Positions 11,683 through 23,875 are shown, counted from the stretch's first letter. The stretch: 64,000 bases of DNA from Euonymus europaeus (GCA_963580455.1 OY756960.1:29695238-29759237); one strand, 5' to 3'. Notes: generated by a model from the sequence alone, not told the origin. A program made the numbers and translations.

Positions 11683-14600
11683 CTACCTTTGATATCCATT
11701 CCGTTGGACTTCATCGAGTTGGTGTTGGTTAGTTCTATCTGCATTCTCGATGTTCAGGTTTCCAGTGACTGGAAATGCATGCTCTACAAGAGCTTGTTTT
11801 TCGGCTGAAGATTTATCCACAGCAGCATATTGCTGGCACAAAAGAGCGGTTCGGCAAAACTCACCTACATTAGGTAAGGTTGAGCCGCTACCTTCTTGGG
11901 ATTGTGATGAGCCCACTTGCTGCGAAAAGCAATCCTGAGTAACCATATCACAGTCCAACGGAATAGCACCAGTGAGCGTTTTTATTGCAAAATCTATGCA
12001 TGGATCTGTCCACACATCCGCAGAAGGAAAATTGAGGGGGGATCCTGGCTTCTCGGGAGCCTTGTCATTGATTTCAACCTTTCTAGCAAGTTCTTCAGGA
12101 ACATGTAGGTTCTCCAGAGGCATACCTGTGGATACTTGCTTTTTGTCAGCCTCATTCACACCTCCTTCCTCTTTATGAGACTCATGAACATTTGAAGCCA
12201 CAACTCGACTATTGTTTGACCCCAGGGAGCCTTCTGTAGTGGTGGAAGCATCGAATGCTACGCCAGTGAGAGTTTGTATGGCAAAAGCAATACATGGGTC
12301 TGACCATAATTCTGCCAAAGGCAGGCTGAGGTTGTCCCTGGTCTTATCACTGGTATTTATTTCACTTTCAACCTTAATAGAATGATCTTTCATAATAGTT
12401 AGATTTTTGTGCGTTGAAACAGCAAAGCGTCCTTGCTTTTTATCATCCTTAACTTTTGTTTCTTCCTTTCCAGCTACTTCAGTCAGATTAGCCAGGTTCC
12501 CAGCGAAATGGTTAGTCTTATCTAAATCGAGCGACATTCCTGTAAACATGGAAGATGAGCACCTCACTTTTTGCTCTGACTCGAGCTCATCACATTGCAG
12601 AAAGTTTTGACAACCTACATGCCCAATGGAATAATCCTGAGCTGCACCAGCTGCTGCCCCATCAGAATGTCTAACTGTAACTAGGCGAGCTCCATTAGCT
12701 GTTTTTAACTCTGGCACTGGTTCAAGAGTTATTCCAGCAAGTCGCTTTGAGGCCCGCCGAGGCAACTGAGTATATATTTTCTTCTTGGATTTGCGCTTGT
12801 CAGGATCAGTCCTTTTAGATTCACCACTGCTCATCCTAGTTTTCAGTGATTGCACATTTGGCATAATATCAACTCCATGGTCTGCAGGAGGCATATTTGT
12901 AGCAGACTCACCTACCTGTTCTTTGTGCCTCAAATCCTTGTTATCTTGTAATTCTGATCTCTTAAGATCTGTCCACACCCCACCCATTGAGAAAATTAGT
13001 GTCATATTCAAAATCTTACAATGATAATGAGGAATCTATTCATAAAAAAGGTGATCTGATTCCATATATCCATAGTTTTCAAATAGAAAAGGCAGGCAGT
13101 ACCTTCAGGGACTGCAGTTGTCATAACTATAGTAGAATCGCTTCCCCGCTCAATTTGCTTCAAGTCCTTGTTCTCTGGCAATTCTGAACTCAGAAGTTCC
13201 TTCTCCCCTGTAGCATTGAGCAAACCCATATGAGATGATGTGGAGCCCATCCATGAAAGTAAACAATCTGAATACATAACCCTATAGTAATGAAATATTA
13301 AACTGCATTCAACACCCTCTGCCGCCACCCCCTTCCCACACACAAACACCCCCCCCCCCCCCCCCCCTCCCCCACCCCGAACAACCAACCCCGACCTGAC
13401 ATCCACCTTCATAAAAAAATGTATATATTCTAGTTTCGTGTTGAGATGAGAGCATATAACTTTACACTGGTCAGAAGAATGTTCAGAGGAAGCCATGCAT
13501 TCTTCCGTACAGGCAAGAGTGTCTCTTGCTTCATTCTTCACCATCTCACACAATTTTGATGCCTGATCTCCAGTGATATGTCTCCTTGTTACATCAACAT
13601 CCAACTTCTGATCCTTGCCTATAGCTGGTGACTACGAGATTCAAGGGAAAAAAAAAAGGGAGGAAGAAGAGTCAAAACTTTCATTGGAAAATTTAGAATT
13701 GAATTCTGAGCATCAAATCCAACAAGTACTGCATCAGACAATGAAAGCAGTCTCAAGAAAAAAGGAGAAGAAATCATGAATGTTTCCCAATTCCCAAACA
13801 AGCAAGTTCCAGTTCCACAGGAACAAAGACAAGGAAAATGTTCAAGTGCTCTCTATTTCCGTTGGCTAAGAAAGAAGCTATAAAGTTATAGTCTTCAATT
13901 CCGCAGGTTGAAAATGACAAGATTTACCATCTCAATATTTTTTATCCTTGGGTATTTGAGACACCCCAAAGAAGGTAGGATCAAATACAAGAGCTTTCAA
14001 AACTATAGCAAATTCAACTCTAACTAAACCAAACCTGCATACGGAAAAGTTGCAATCAGATGTCTAGCAAATAGTAAGGCAGAAATATAAGCATGCAACA
14101 TGAGCAGCTCAACTAAACAAAGTTTTCATGATGTGCCAGGAAAGCTCATAAAAATGCTAAAAATGGCTGCCACACCTTATGAATGGTGTGGGTAAAATAG
14201 CATCAATCCCTACAAGAATACCACAATATAGTTATTCACAAGATGAATGACTATTCAAGGACTAATCTCTTTGTCCAAGGAGAGGGCCCTAAACAAAGTC
14301 AAACACTTCCAATGGTAAGCCACCTCCCTAAGATAACAAAGAAGAATTCATTTGATCTCTCATCTATCTCTCACTTCACAACGGAATATTGACCCAATAT
14401 TATCTATCCCCATCATCAATGACTATCAATGGCCAATATACCTTAACCAGAAGACTCCCAAGCATGCAAAACTGAAACTTGTTGCAGAAATTTTCCTTCC
14501 AAATACTTTTCCATTAAATTGTTCCTTCCCGATCAAATGATTTATTCCAAGAGAACCTTTCCAAGAATATTAACTTTAGGCTGTCTTCCATATTTATGTT

Positions 14601-16913
14601 TAGGAAGACTTATAAATTGAGGCCCAAAACAAATTAGACAAAAGTGACCACCTCTAAAGTCTATAATTCTATATCCATACTATAACTGGTGAACAATTCA
14701 CATTCCTTGAGCATCCAGGCGCTCCCATTGACAGGTAACCTTTTCAAGACCACGACTCCCAGCACAATCACAGCCTTAACTCCACACTACCGAAAAGGTT
14801 TTAGGATATGAACTTCAGGTCCCTAGGTTGCAGCAAAGCATCTTTATTACCAAGGCTACAGGTTCGCCTTTATTAGCTTCATTTCTGTAAACTTTCTCTG
14901 AAGTTAGATCAGAAATTTTTTATGAGCTAGGAAGTCCCAGTTGAAATAAAACAAAGATAAAACAGCTGATGCACAAATAAAATCAATTGATGAAAGGAAA
15001 AAGAACATGAAGAATTGATCTCTATTATACTTAAAAACTGATGACTTGATGATATAAGCAGATGGTAAAGGGAAAAGCTACAGATGAAATCAGTATGTAG
15101 CTTATAAAGTTGAATTGCAAGTGCACCTACACAGGAGCTATCATCTTCCAATTCAACATTTCTGCTTCCTTTGTTCTTTGGTTTGAATGCATATGGTCCT
15201 AACTCCCCAGAACCAAGATAGCGAGACACATCTTTCATAGAGCGAAATACATATCCACTTACAGGATCAGTGTAGTACTGCCAAAAGAAAATTTAATTGA
15301 GAACACATAACATCTTCAGTAGCCAAGATGTCTTAGCAACTCATAAATCTCAAGACAACAAAAAAAAAAGGAAAAAAAAAAGATGAATTAATCGAGAAAC
15401 TATTGAAATAAGCTAGGCTTTAGAAAAGCAGAGAATTTATAAAAAAAAAAATGAACTCATCACTAAAACTATTAGAATATCATAAAAGTCTTCATAAAGA
15501 TACCCGAAAATGGTAAAATACCGGGTCTCTTCTAATTTTGCGGCCCTTCTTTGTCAATTTAATTTCCTTCATCCATCCTGGAGGTAATCCTTCTGCCACA
15601 ACCTTCTTAACTACGACCTACGTTTCACAAAAGTCAGTTCTTGCTCCGTCACAACCGTACAAGTTGATATAGAATGCTATAAATAATCAAAAGCATAAGT
15701 AACCGTATCCTAACATACTTCTTTAGCGGTTTCCCTGTGAAGGCCTCTTCTCTTCTTTTCAGGCACAGGATGGCTGTTGCTAAGATAGCGAGACACTTGA
15801 ACCCTGGAATTAAATTGAAGTCCACTTGAAGGAGCAAAGTAACACTGCAAAAAGGACACATAATCAACAAAATCCAATCTTCGTGAAAGAGAAGTTGTAA
15901 ATAATTGTCCTCGTTTTCCGGATTTTAAGCTTTTAACATAATAAACTTTCAACAAATTACTGAGGAGAAGCAAACAAAGATTGCAAAATATATTATTTTT
16001 TCGAACTCATCTGTGAGAAAAGGAAGAAAAAAAACCTTTTAAAAGACAAAACTATTCACCAAGTCCTAGCAGGAGCATTTGCTAAGCCTCACAAAGGTGC
16101 TTTATAATTCACAAACTGATGCGAAGAAAATGGATCAAAGTCACAGATTGGAATGAACTTTAAAACTGCAATGAACTTTAATTCCTAAATGTGGAAGAAA
16201 TAAATAAATAACCTAAAACCCCTGCAGTATGATAGTTGATCTGACAGCAAGGGCTCACATATGCAAGAATACACACATGCATAAATTATGTTCATGCAGC
16301 AACTGATTCGTTGGCTCCGGCTAAAACAATCCTTATCACCTGTTATTTTCTTGATTTCCCTCAGAAATCTGGCAGAACACCTTCTTGGACACACAATATG
16401 CAAAGAAGATACTGATCTTCAACTAGTTTTGCCAACCTTCCATAAGCACCAGGATCCCAGTCTTCTAAGATATGATCAAACAAGCTCAAACATTGGATGC
16501 AACCCTAATTTTCCTCACAAACAGAATGACTTAACCACTACTCATGGTTTTAGGAGCTACATCAACAGTTTCCACGAAATGATCACCCATATTCTGATCT
16601 CCCCAAAGAATCAAACCATAGATTATACAATCATAAAAACAGTTACTGCCACTGAAATCACCAAAACCACTACAATAAAACCAAAAAAAAAAAAGCAATT
16701 ACAATTCTAAATATTAAACAACAATTACAAGCAGAGATCTAACTAATCTGAAGCTAAGTAAATTTGAAATACATTGAAGTGGAAAGTAAATTAATTAAGA
16801 ACTTCATTCAGTTTAATTAAATTAATTACCTTGTCTTGTCTACCATCCTTTCTCACTCGAACCTCCATAGTCCATCCCGCCGGTAGCCAGTCCTCGGTCT
16901 TCTTGTTCTCCAT
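11683..16913 (-). CDS. MBD13: MBD13-like methyl-CpG-binding-domain protein
   Basis: My model has seven exons: 16913-16830, 15844-15719, 15617-15522, 15277-15131, 13631-13468, 13281-13103 and 12968-11683. All phases fit and the product is 693 residues. Exon 1 (LPAGWTMEVRVRKDGRQDK) and exon 2 (CYFAPSSGLQFNS) form a first MBD-like domain. Exons 3 and 4 (LPPGWMKEIKLTKKGRKIRRDP, then YYTDPVSGYVFRSMKDVSRYL) form a second. This two-MBD layout is typical of plant MBD13-type proteins. The large last exon is disordered and carries two copies of a short motif, LWSDPCIAFAIQTLTG and VWTDPCIDFAIKTLTG. The protein is probably nuclear; whether it binds methylated DNA cannot be judged here. The exon 5/6 boundaries are the least certain. 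Position next to CTF8 matches At5g52230. Confidence 0.85.
13349..13367. repeat. Poly-C run of 19 bases
   Basis: An uninterrupted run of 19 C lies in the MBD13-like gene, in what I model as the intron between exons 5 and 6. It sits in a longer C-rich stretch (about 13320-13395). Such runs are mutable and error-prone in sequencing, so the exact length is uncertain. Confidence 0.9.
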
Positions 16914-17775
16914 GCTGACCGAATCTCACGTCCACCGGCACCGATCTTCGGAAACTGACCACCGACTTTTTTTCTTCTAAATAAACGGAAGAAAAAAAAA
17001 AGAGAGGCTTGAGTAGCGTCTGCAAGACTTCAGTGCAGAGAATTTGGACAATGGAGCGACCACGTGTTGAGCAAACTTTTCCTGTGGGATACTATTGGTG
17101 ATACCGCAAACCTTAACGTTGTCGGGATCTCTTTTTTTTTTTTTTGCCGTTTATGATTAAAAAAAATTGTTATTGTTTAGAGATGTAATAATAAGCTACA
17201 TTTGTTTAATACATTCAATTGTCATTAAAAATCTGCCCTTGAAATTCAGTTTGAAGTCTCCTTTATCCACTGAGTACAAGGAACAGAGCCGCGAGTCGGT
17301 CAAAAAGCAGATGAAGAAGTTGGGGGGAGGGCAGTACAGTGACTTTTGCTGTCTGAAACACGTGGCTTTAGATTTTGCGGGTAGGACAAGTGGCGCATTG
17401 ACTGATCATCTTTCCATTAAGTAGAAAATGGAGTGGATATGGTAACGTGCATCGGCTCAAAGCCTCAAAGTGGACTTTTACCTCGTGACTCGTGATTACA
17501 TGCCCGGATTCTGCCTTTTCTTAAGTTCTCTAGGTGACCCTGGGCCCCTGGCAATTGGGTTTCCGATATAGGCCCAGTGGGAGCAGGCCTCTTCCGCTTT
17601 AATATATGGGCTTTTGGGTTTACGATATTGGCCCATATGGCCAAACTATATGCATCATCCACAACTTCCTTGGCGAGAAGGCCAAAAAAATTACCAATAA
17701 CTCTCTCTGTATCTCTCTTCAAAGTGATCGAATGTTTAATATGCAGTAGTTTTGTGTTGCTACTACTCCTTCCAA
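16914..17775. promoter_or_regulatory. Promoter side of MBD13-like gene and flank of the CLE relic
   Basis: Bases just above 16914 hold the 5' untranslated region and promoter of the MBD13-like gene. A T-run lies at about 17131-17144. I recognise no gene in the rest; open frames at 17465-17846 overlap the CLE relic in other frames and show no domain. Confidence 0.35.
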
Positions 17776-18039
17776 TCAATTGTAAAGTAAGTTTGGGCCA
17801 CAAGGCACAGCTCGCCGCGAAACAGAGCGTAATGAATCGACCTTGATCATTCTGGTCTCTGCAGACTAAAGTATGGCAGACAAGCTTTGTAAGAACATAA
17901 AAGAATGCTTGGTTTTCGAACCTTGGCCTTGTTCTCCTTTGGCAGGTAGTTTGATGTTACGACAACTAGCGCTGTGAGCAAGCAGTAGTACAACCATTAA
18001 CATCGTAAGTGGAACTAGTTGAGAATTTGGACTCTTCAT
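17776..18039 (-). pseudogene. CLE peptide gene interrupted by an in-frame stop
   Basis: Read from the ATG at 18039, one frame runs 87 codons to a TGA at 17776, broken only by a TAG at codon 58 (17868-17866). The N-terminus has a clear signal peptide (MKSPNS, then LTMLMVVLLLAHSASC). After the TAG the same frame ends SLRSVSRRAVPCGPNLLYN, a degraded CLE motif in which the usual P9 is L and H11 is Y. The neighbouring CLE gene at 19.3 kb shares the EQGxGSK segment and the VSR-(R/K)-x-VP-x-GPN ending, so the two are tandem paralogues. A 63-base GT-AG intron could remove the stop in frame, but it is very short for a plant intron and the paralogue has none. I infer a pseudogene or an allele losing function. 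Confidence 0.7.
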
Positions 18040-19300
18040 GGCCTGGAGATTGAATAAGAAAGAAATGGGATCAAAGCAGAGGATGTGTTTGTTGTTTTTG
18101 TTGGTAGGTTGGAACTCTATTTATAGAGATCCAACTTTGACATGCCAAACATAGATTCTAAATTCAAAGAGTACAATCCTTCTTCGAAAGCAATTGTTGT
18201 TTTGTTGCAGGCACATCTAAAATGTCAAGAGTTGACTTTTAAGAGAGTCGCTCTCAGTTTCAGGCTGGAGTGAGAGGTGTTGGTACCAACTTTTGTTCAC
18301 TTTTCCCTATAACTCTGTTCAATTTTCCAAATAGAAAAGGCTGCATACAATTACCATTCTGACACCCTTTGTGCCATTAACCGGCGGGTTATGTAGACCA
18401 ATGAATTTGTTAGGGAAAAAGTCAAAAAACCCAGTTAATAATAGGATTTTTATCATACTGGGACTGGGCCATTTGAAGCACTGCTATCATACAAGGACTT
18501 GCCGATCAAAGATGAAAAAAGAATGTTTTTCTGAAATCCAGTGAATGACAAAAAATGCAAAGCTTTTTTAAAACAAAATGCTTTGTAAGCATTGAAGATG
18601 AAACAGGTGGAGCAAATAAAGATAAATTATTACTTGCAAGTTCAACGTTTTCATTGACTAAAGAATTCAGTAAAGCCAAAGTGATGTCAGCTTGCAGGCT
18701 GCTTCTTTATATTAACATGGATATATACATATTTATGTTGATCCGATGACAAAATCAAATTGTTGGTTTTATGGCATTGACCTAACCCTACTCTGTTTTT
18801 CATGTAACAGCTGCTGCCTGCTGTGGTGAACAGATCGCTCCTTGATGGAGAAGCATGTTAGTACAGGAAAAGTATATACGTAAGCACACTCATTTCTCTG
18901 TTAAGAAACTAAACTAAACTAAGAATTTCTTCAGTGATACGCAAATCCCATATCAAATACGTGGCAAGTAACCTTGCTAGGCGTTTATAGGAACAAAACC
19001 ATGAATCAGGTAGTCTAATTAAAGTCAATATATTTGTTATATATTTTTTGGAATTTTGAAACTACAATGTCAACTCCACCTACTTTTCAGTTTTCAAAAT
19101 CCTTTATTGTCTTCTATCTCAGTAATTTATTTTGGAAAAGGAACAGTAATCGATTGAGCACAAATTCACTTACAAATCATGTTATAGAGACTGCTTTAAT
19201 TGATTGTTCTGCTTCTGCCACCCCGTTCGACTACTTACTTGATTGTTCTGCTTCTGCCTCCAAGAGAATGCAAATCACTTTCTTGCCTGTAAATATACAA
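18040..19300. other. Spacer between the two CLE copies
   Basis: This stretch should hold the promoter of the broken CLE copy and the 3' flank of the intact one. A TATA-like TCTATTTATAGAG lies near 18116-18128, correctly oriented for the minus strand and about 80 bases upstream of the ATG at 18039. No third CLE copy was seen. Confidence 0.35.
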
Positions 19301-19552
19301 TCAATTGTGAAGTGGATTTGGTCCTCCGGGCACGACTTTACGTGAAACAATATGAACAGGCTTGTTCTTTCCATCTTCACAATAAAAAAACTGAATAAGT
19401 GCAGAAGGTTTCCACGGAAATTGAAAACAGAACTTGCTTCCAATTCCCTGCTCTGTTTCTTCAGAGGCCTCCAAACTGGCATAGCCATAACTGGAAAAAC
19501 TGACAGTTGCTAGCATAAGCAAAACCAGAAGTAGAGGAGGGGAGCTTTTCAT
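19301..19552 (-). CDS. CLE (CLAVATA3/ESR-related) signalling peptide precursor
   Basis: The ATG at 19552 gives an 83-residue precursor. It has a hydrophobic signal peptide (SPPLLLVLLMLATVSFSS), a variable middle, and the extreme C-terminus SRKVVPGGPNPLHN, which is the CLE motif. CLE peptides are cut out, often hydroxylated and arabinosylated at the central prolines, and perceived by CLV1/BAM-type receptor kinases to control meristems or vasculature. The canonical 12-mer starts with R; counting back from the final N, position 1 here is K, preceded by R. An in-frame upstream ATG at 19687 would add 45 residues before the signal peptide and is less likely. The gene is intronless, as most CLE genes are. 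I cannot assign it to a numbered CLE. Confidence 0.85.
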   Translation of the reverse strand: MKSSPPLLLVLLMLATVSFSSYGYASLEASEETEQGIGSKFCFQFPWKPSALIQFFYCEDGKNKPVHIVSRKVVPGGPNPLHN

Positions 19553-20527
19553 GGTCTCAAATGGTGGAAAACAACAAAAATTGAAGCAGAAAAAAAAAAA
19601 GGGATAGTCTGAGCACCTATTTTGCAAACAATAATTCAATATCAACCCTGGCTTGTCATGTCTGTTCTTAATGAAATAATAGACCATGCATTAAATTAGA
19701 CAGAGACATGAAACTATCAGACAATTATGATAAGCATATTATTACTCTATATTTCTTGTTACTGGTTGTGTGAAGTTAGTTGGCCAGGCATATATTTCGT
19801 ATTTATGCGTTATTTAGCCACGTTTAAGGGTAATTTAGAACTGTGATTGCACAGGAGCCAAGACATAATTAACTAGGTCTCGAAGGGGCGAAATGTACAC
19901 TTAGCTTGCCATGTGTCCAATAATAAGTAACCGCGAATACAATCTCTAGATGAGATGAACCTATTTTCAATCGAGAGACAAAAGGATCAATGATTGATCT
20001 CCAGCAACTCAAATTCGTTTTAATCGAGTCATATTGTCAAACCAAAGAGGACATCTAATTCATAATTAATAAGAACTTATGAATCACAACTGCTGCCTTC
20101 TTTCTTCGGAGCCAGCCAATATGAAACCGAGTGGTGCCAATCCTCAGAAAGTGAAATGATCTAAAGCGTGACATTGACATTCAGAACAAGATAAAAAAGG
20201 AAGGAAAAAAAAGTCAAAAGGTTTAGTGAATGCTAATGAACCATCCCCAGAATTATTCAATCATTCCATAATGCAATAATGCAAAAGCGAAACTAAGAAA
20301 ACAGCTGCAGTCCATCACTAAATAGCCAAGCTTAACACGCCAATTTATTATATCGCAAAATTAACACCAAAGGAAGAAAGTGAGCTGAGTATTCTAGACT
20401 AAAAGCTTACATATGTGAAACTAGATCAAGAACCCACAACTTTGCTCTTTCTTGGACGCTATCTTGGCACATATCCTTCAGAAATAGTATCCCCAATTGG
20501 CAGTCATGCCACTTTTATCTAAGAAAT
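19553..20527. other. CLE promoter and 3' flank of MSBP-like gene
   Basis: No gene is recognised. Bases near 20300-20527 are probably the 3' untranslated region of the MSBP-like gene. The segment next to 19553 should hold the CLE promoter; I see no clear TATA box. Confidence 0.35.
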
Positions 20528-22406
20528 TTACTCCTCTTTAACATCACCACCAGAAGTTGTCTTCTCAGCTTCACTGGTTGCAGGTTCTGAAGGTCCATTC
20601 TCAGAAGGCTTGGCCACATCATGTTCTGCAGGCTTAGCCGCATCATGTTCTGTTGTGGCTGAAGAACTAGCTGCATCATTTTCTGTCAGGCCTGCAGGTT
20701 CTTCCGAAGAGGCTTCATCAGTTACTGGGACGTGCTTCTTAATAGTTCCAACCTTAACATACTTGCTCATGAACTTGTATTCCCAGTCCTGCAATGCCTC
20801 CAATTCAAATGGACCAAGACCAGAGATATCCCCGGTCAAGTCTTTGTCTTCAAAAGACATCTTAGCGAGGGCTCTACTTGCATCCTTCCCAGCAAACAAT
20901 GCATAGGGCCCACCAGGTCCATAGAACATCCTGCAAGATGGTTTATTTCGAAAATCATAACCTTAACCCAGAATGAAAACAAAAACATAGGTGAAGAAAA
21001 TATTCAAGCATATTAGTTCTAAAAACAACGAAAGCACATCAGTTGCACAAATCATCTTCTCAAGAGACACCTCAATAAAAGCCTTTGTCAATGTAAAGAT
21101 CACCAGGACCCTGGCCTCTAGTATCAAATCATTCAAAATATTACTCATCCCCATAGCATCAACTTTAAATTAAAGAAGAAAAGAGCTATATCTGAAATAA
21201 CAAAAACAGATAAGAAACTGAAAAGTCGACAAAGAAAAAGAAATACAAAAACATCAGCTTCGTATGTTCATGGTGTGGAATCCTATCACTGCACTACGAT
21301 TGGCAGGCCCATAGCATCATTGCCAAAACACAACTGTGAAAGAATAGCCATCAGTCCATTACTATATGAATCATAATAAGGGGAAAAAAAATGATTCAAA
21401 TTTAGCAAAAACAATCTGTTTCTGAAATCAGGAGAGAATGATTGGAGAGACATGAAAGCAAAGTGCGATGCAGGGAGACAAGGAACGTCTCCCAATGAAA
21501 TGGCTACAAAAAATGAGCCATCACATTAAGCTTCAAGGTCCACAGGAAACTACATGCCACTGCAGCATCAAATAATCATATACTTCCCAATTAAATTAAC
21601 AAGAGTGCGTTCCTACTAATACTAACATTAATATCATTTTAAGAAGAAGAGACAAAAGTATCCCCCAGCCGTTGATTTGCAACTCCAGCAAATGTTCCAA
21701 TGCAACATAACAGTTCAGAATTCGATGAAACAACAGCAGTACAAGACACACGGAAGGAAAAAAAATCAAACAGACTCGATAAAGCCATACTGATATCAAC
21801 TGCTAATGTTTGGCCATTTTTCAACTCATCTAGAAACAAATAGAAAGGCATCAAACGCTTAGTTAAATTAATAAATATCAGTTTTCCAGCAGTCTCTCAA
21901 AAATAACCAAAAACTGGTACAGACCCAAGAAAATCCATTGCCAATGAAGTTTATAAATTTACGAAGATGGTAAACATGTCGTTGATCGCGAACAATAAGC
22001 AAGCAAAATCATCCAAAGCCAAAATCAAACCATAAAATATACGCAATCATAGACTAAAAAACCAACAAAAAAAATCCGTATCCAAATCCGATGACCTGCT
22101 CTGTGAAACATCATAGATCTGGGCCTTGATAGCCATGAGCAAGGGCTTTTTAGGATCGGAGCCATCGTACTGCTTAAGCTCCTCCTCGGTAACCTCTCCG
22201 ATCTGAACAGGAGGTGGCAGGGGCTGCATCTGCTCCTCGAAGTTTCTGGACCTCTCTTGATGATGTTGATCAGGCGACCCAAAGAACCCCGATACTGCAT
22301 AGTACACAGCCCACATCAGAGCCAAAATTGTAAAGAAGGCCGCTGGAGAAAGACCCGTGTAGACTGTAATTGACTCCTTGAGAGTCTCCCATAGTTGCAA
22401 AGCCAT
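20528..22406 (-). CDS. MSBP1: Membrane steroid-binding protein (MAPR, cytochrome b5-like)
   Basis: Two exons, 22406-22096 and 20930-20528, join in phase (AG plus G) to encode 237 residues. Residues of about 20-42 form one transmembrane helix (AAFFTILALMWAVYYAVSGFF). A cytochrome b5-like steroid/haem-binding domain follows: EEELKQYDGSDPKKPLLMAI, QIYDVSQSR, then MFYGPGGPYALFAGKDASRA and DLTGDISGLG with LEALQDWEYKFMSKYVKVG. The C-terminal tail is rich in E, P, S and A with repeated KP-(A/S)-E units. Plant MSBPs sit in the ER and plasma membrane, bind progesterone-like sterols and brassinosteroids, and scaffold monolignol P450s. The chosen ATG lies just before the TM segment; a 25-residue in-frame extension is in the CT-repeat leader and unlikely. 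It occupies the position of At5g52240. Confidence 0.93.
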
Positions 22407-22616
22407 CACTTCGACTGTGCGTGTGTGTGTGTGTGAGAGAGAATGAGAGAGACAGAGAGAGAGATAGGGGTGAGAAGGCAAGAGATTTTAGGTAGCGGGA
22501 GAGATTTGTCTGGTCAGAGTAATGTAAAATAAAGATGTCCTACTCCATCAAGTCATCAACGGAATCCCGAGCCCTGCCGTTTGAATTTCTAACAGGGCCC
22601 ACTGTCGATTAATTAT

Positions 22617-23501
22617 GGGAAAATAATTGATTTAGCACCACAATTTTTCAAAATGGATCGTTTAAACCATCCGACTTTTTTTTTTACATCTTTCAGCCCT
22701 TCTACTTAATATAATGGGCTAAACATGCCCTCCTATTCATTTCCATTATAACAGTGTTAATGTGTCCATTAAATTTATAAAATTTAGTTTTTATTTTTTT
22801 TGTTATTACTAATGTGACAGACATATATTCTGGACCAATACAAAAGTGACACATTTAAATTTCTTTTCTCCCCCTTTTCTTTCTCCCCAAATGAACCCTA
22901 GCTATTCTTTCCCAATCTAATGGCCTCCAAAAATAACTCTGTTCAACAAATCTTATAGCAAATTCAAACCCAATCTAGAAGAGGCTCCCATCTTGGAAAT
23001 CTTCTTCACAAATCAACGTCAATCGAGTGAGGCACATGAAATCAAAGAAGGAAGGCTTACGAATCTGGGTTTGAAATAATTTCTCATCACCTTCGTTGAT
23101 ACATGGATCTAGAACACCTTCGTTGATACATGGATCTAGAACACCTTCAAAATCATGGGTATTGTGCCTCAAAATCATGGGTATGTTTGATTTGCCTATA
23201 GAGAGAGAAAGAGGAGGGAGAGAGATTGGTGTTTCGTCTGCCGAAAATGATGATCGGCGATGACAATGCTGATGTGAGAGGTGGTGAATAAAATAATTTA
23301 GAATTTTTCAAATTTTTATTTTAGGTAAAATGATGTCATGTCATATATTATGATACAACTCAACAATATTTGACATAATTTTGGATGGAGGGCTAATGGA
23401 GCACATTATGTTGAGTAGAGGGGCTGAAACATGTCAAAAAAAAGTAGGAGATCCTAAATGACCCATTTTGAAAAGTAGAAGGGCATTTCGATACTTCTCC
23501 C
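22617..23501. mobile_element. Non-autonomous MULE, 885 bp, with 9-bp target-site duplication
   Basis: Perfect direct repeats ATTAATTAT flank the element at 22608-22616 and 23502-23510. The left end reads GGGAAAATAATTGATTTAGC and the right end, on the opposite strand, GGGAGAAGTATCGAAATGCC. Inverted similarity continues for about 130 bases and includes TTCAAAATGG and CATNTTTCAGCCC on both arms. The 9-bp duplication marks a Mutator-like element. No transposase is present. Inside, a 27-bp unit (CTTCGTTGATACATGG and following bases) is tandemly duplicated near 23091-23144. It lies between the MSBP-like and RUP genes. Confidence 0.8.
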
Positions 23502-23510
23502 ATTAATTAT

Positions 23511-23875
23511 TGATCACCTCTATTTGCATCCAATTATTTGTCAATTACACTCCAATTTTAGTTAATTTAGTTTCAATTATCTTTTTTTAAGTATAAATTG
23601 TTCACATCTCACTATTTTATCTCTAAATCAAGCGACAAGACTCTTCTCTACAAGTGAGTCAACAAAATGCTTAGTTTTGATTGACAATACACTTTTTTTC
23701 TTTCTTTAAAATTCTTATAATTTATTGTGAACTGTCATAATAAATTTTTCATTGACTTGTGTATTAGTTAATTTTGTAGGATGACATCAATTAGCGTTTT
23801 GCTATGTGAAAATATATTTATTTGTTTTATTTTTTGTTATTGGGATGCATTTTATAAATGTGGCAGTTTTTGATT
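23511..23875. other. AT-rich spacer
   Basis: I see no gene, RNA or element with recognisable ends. The stretch lies between the MULE and a LINE fragment. Confidence 0.4.
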
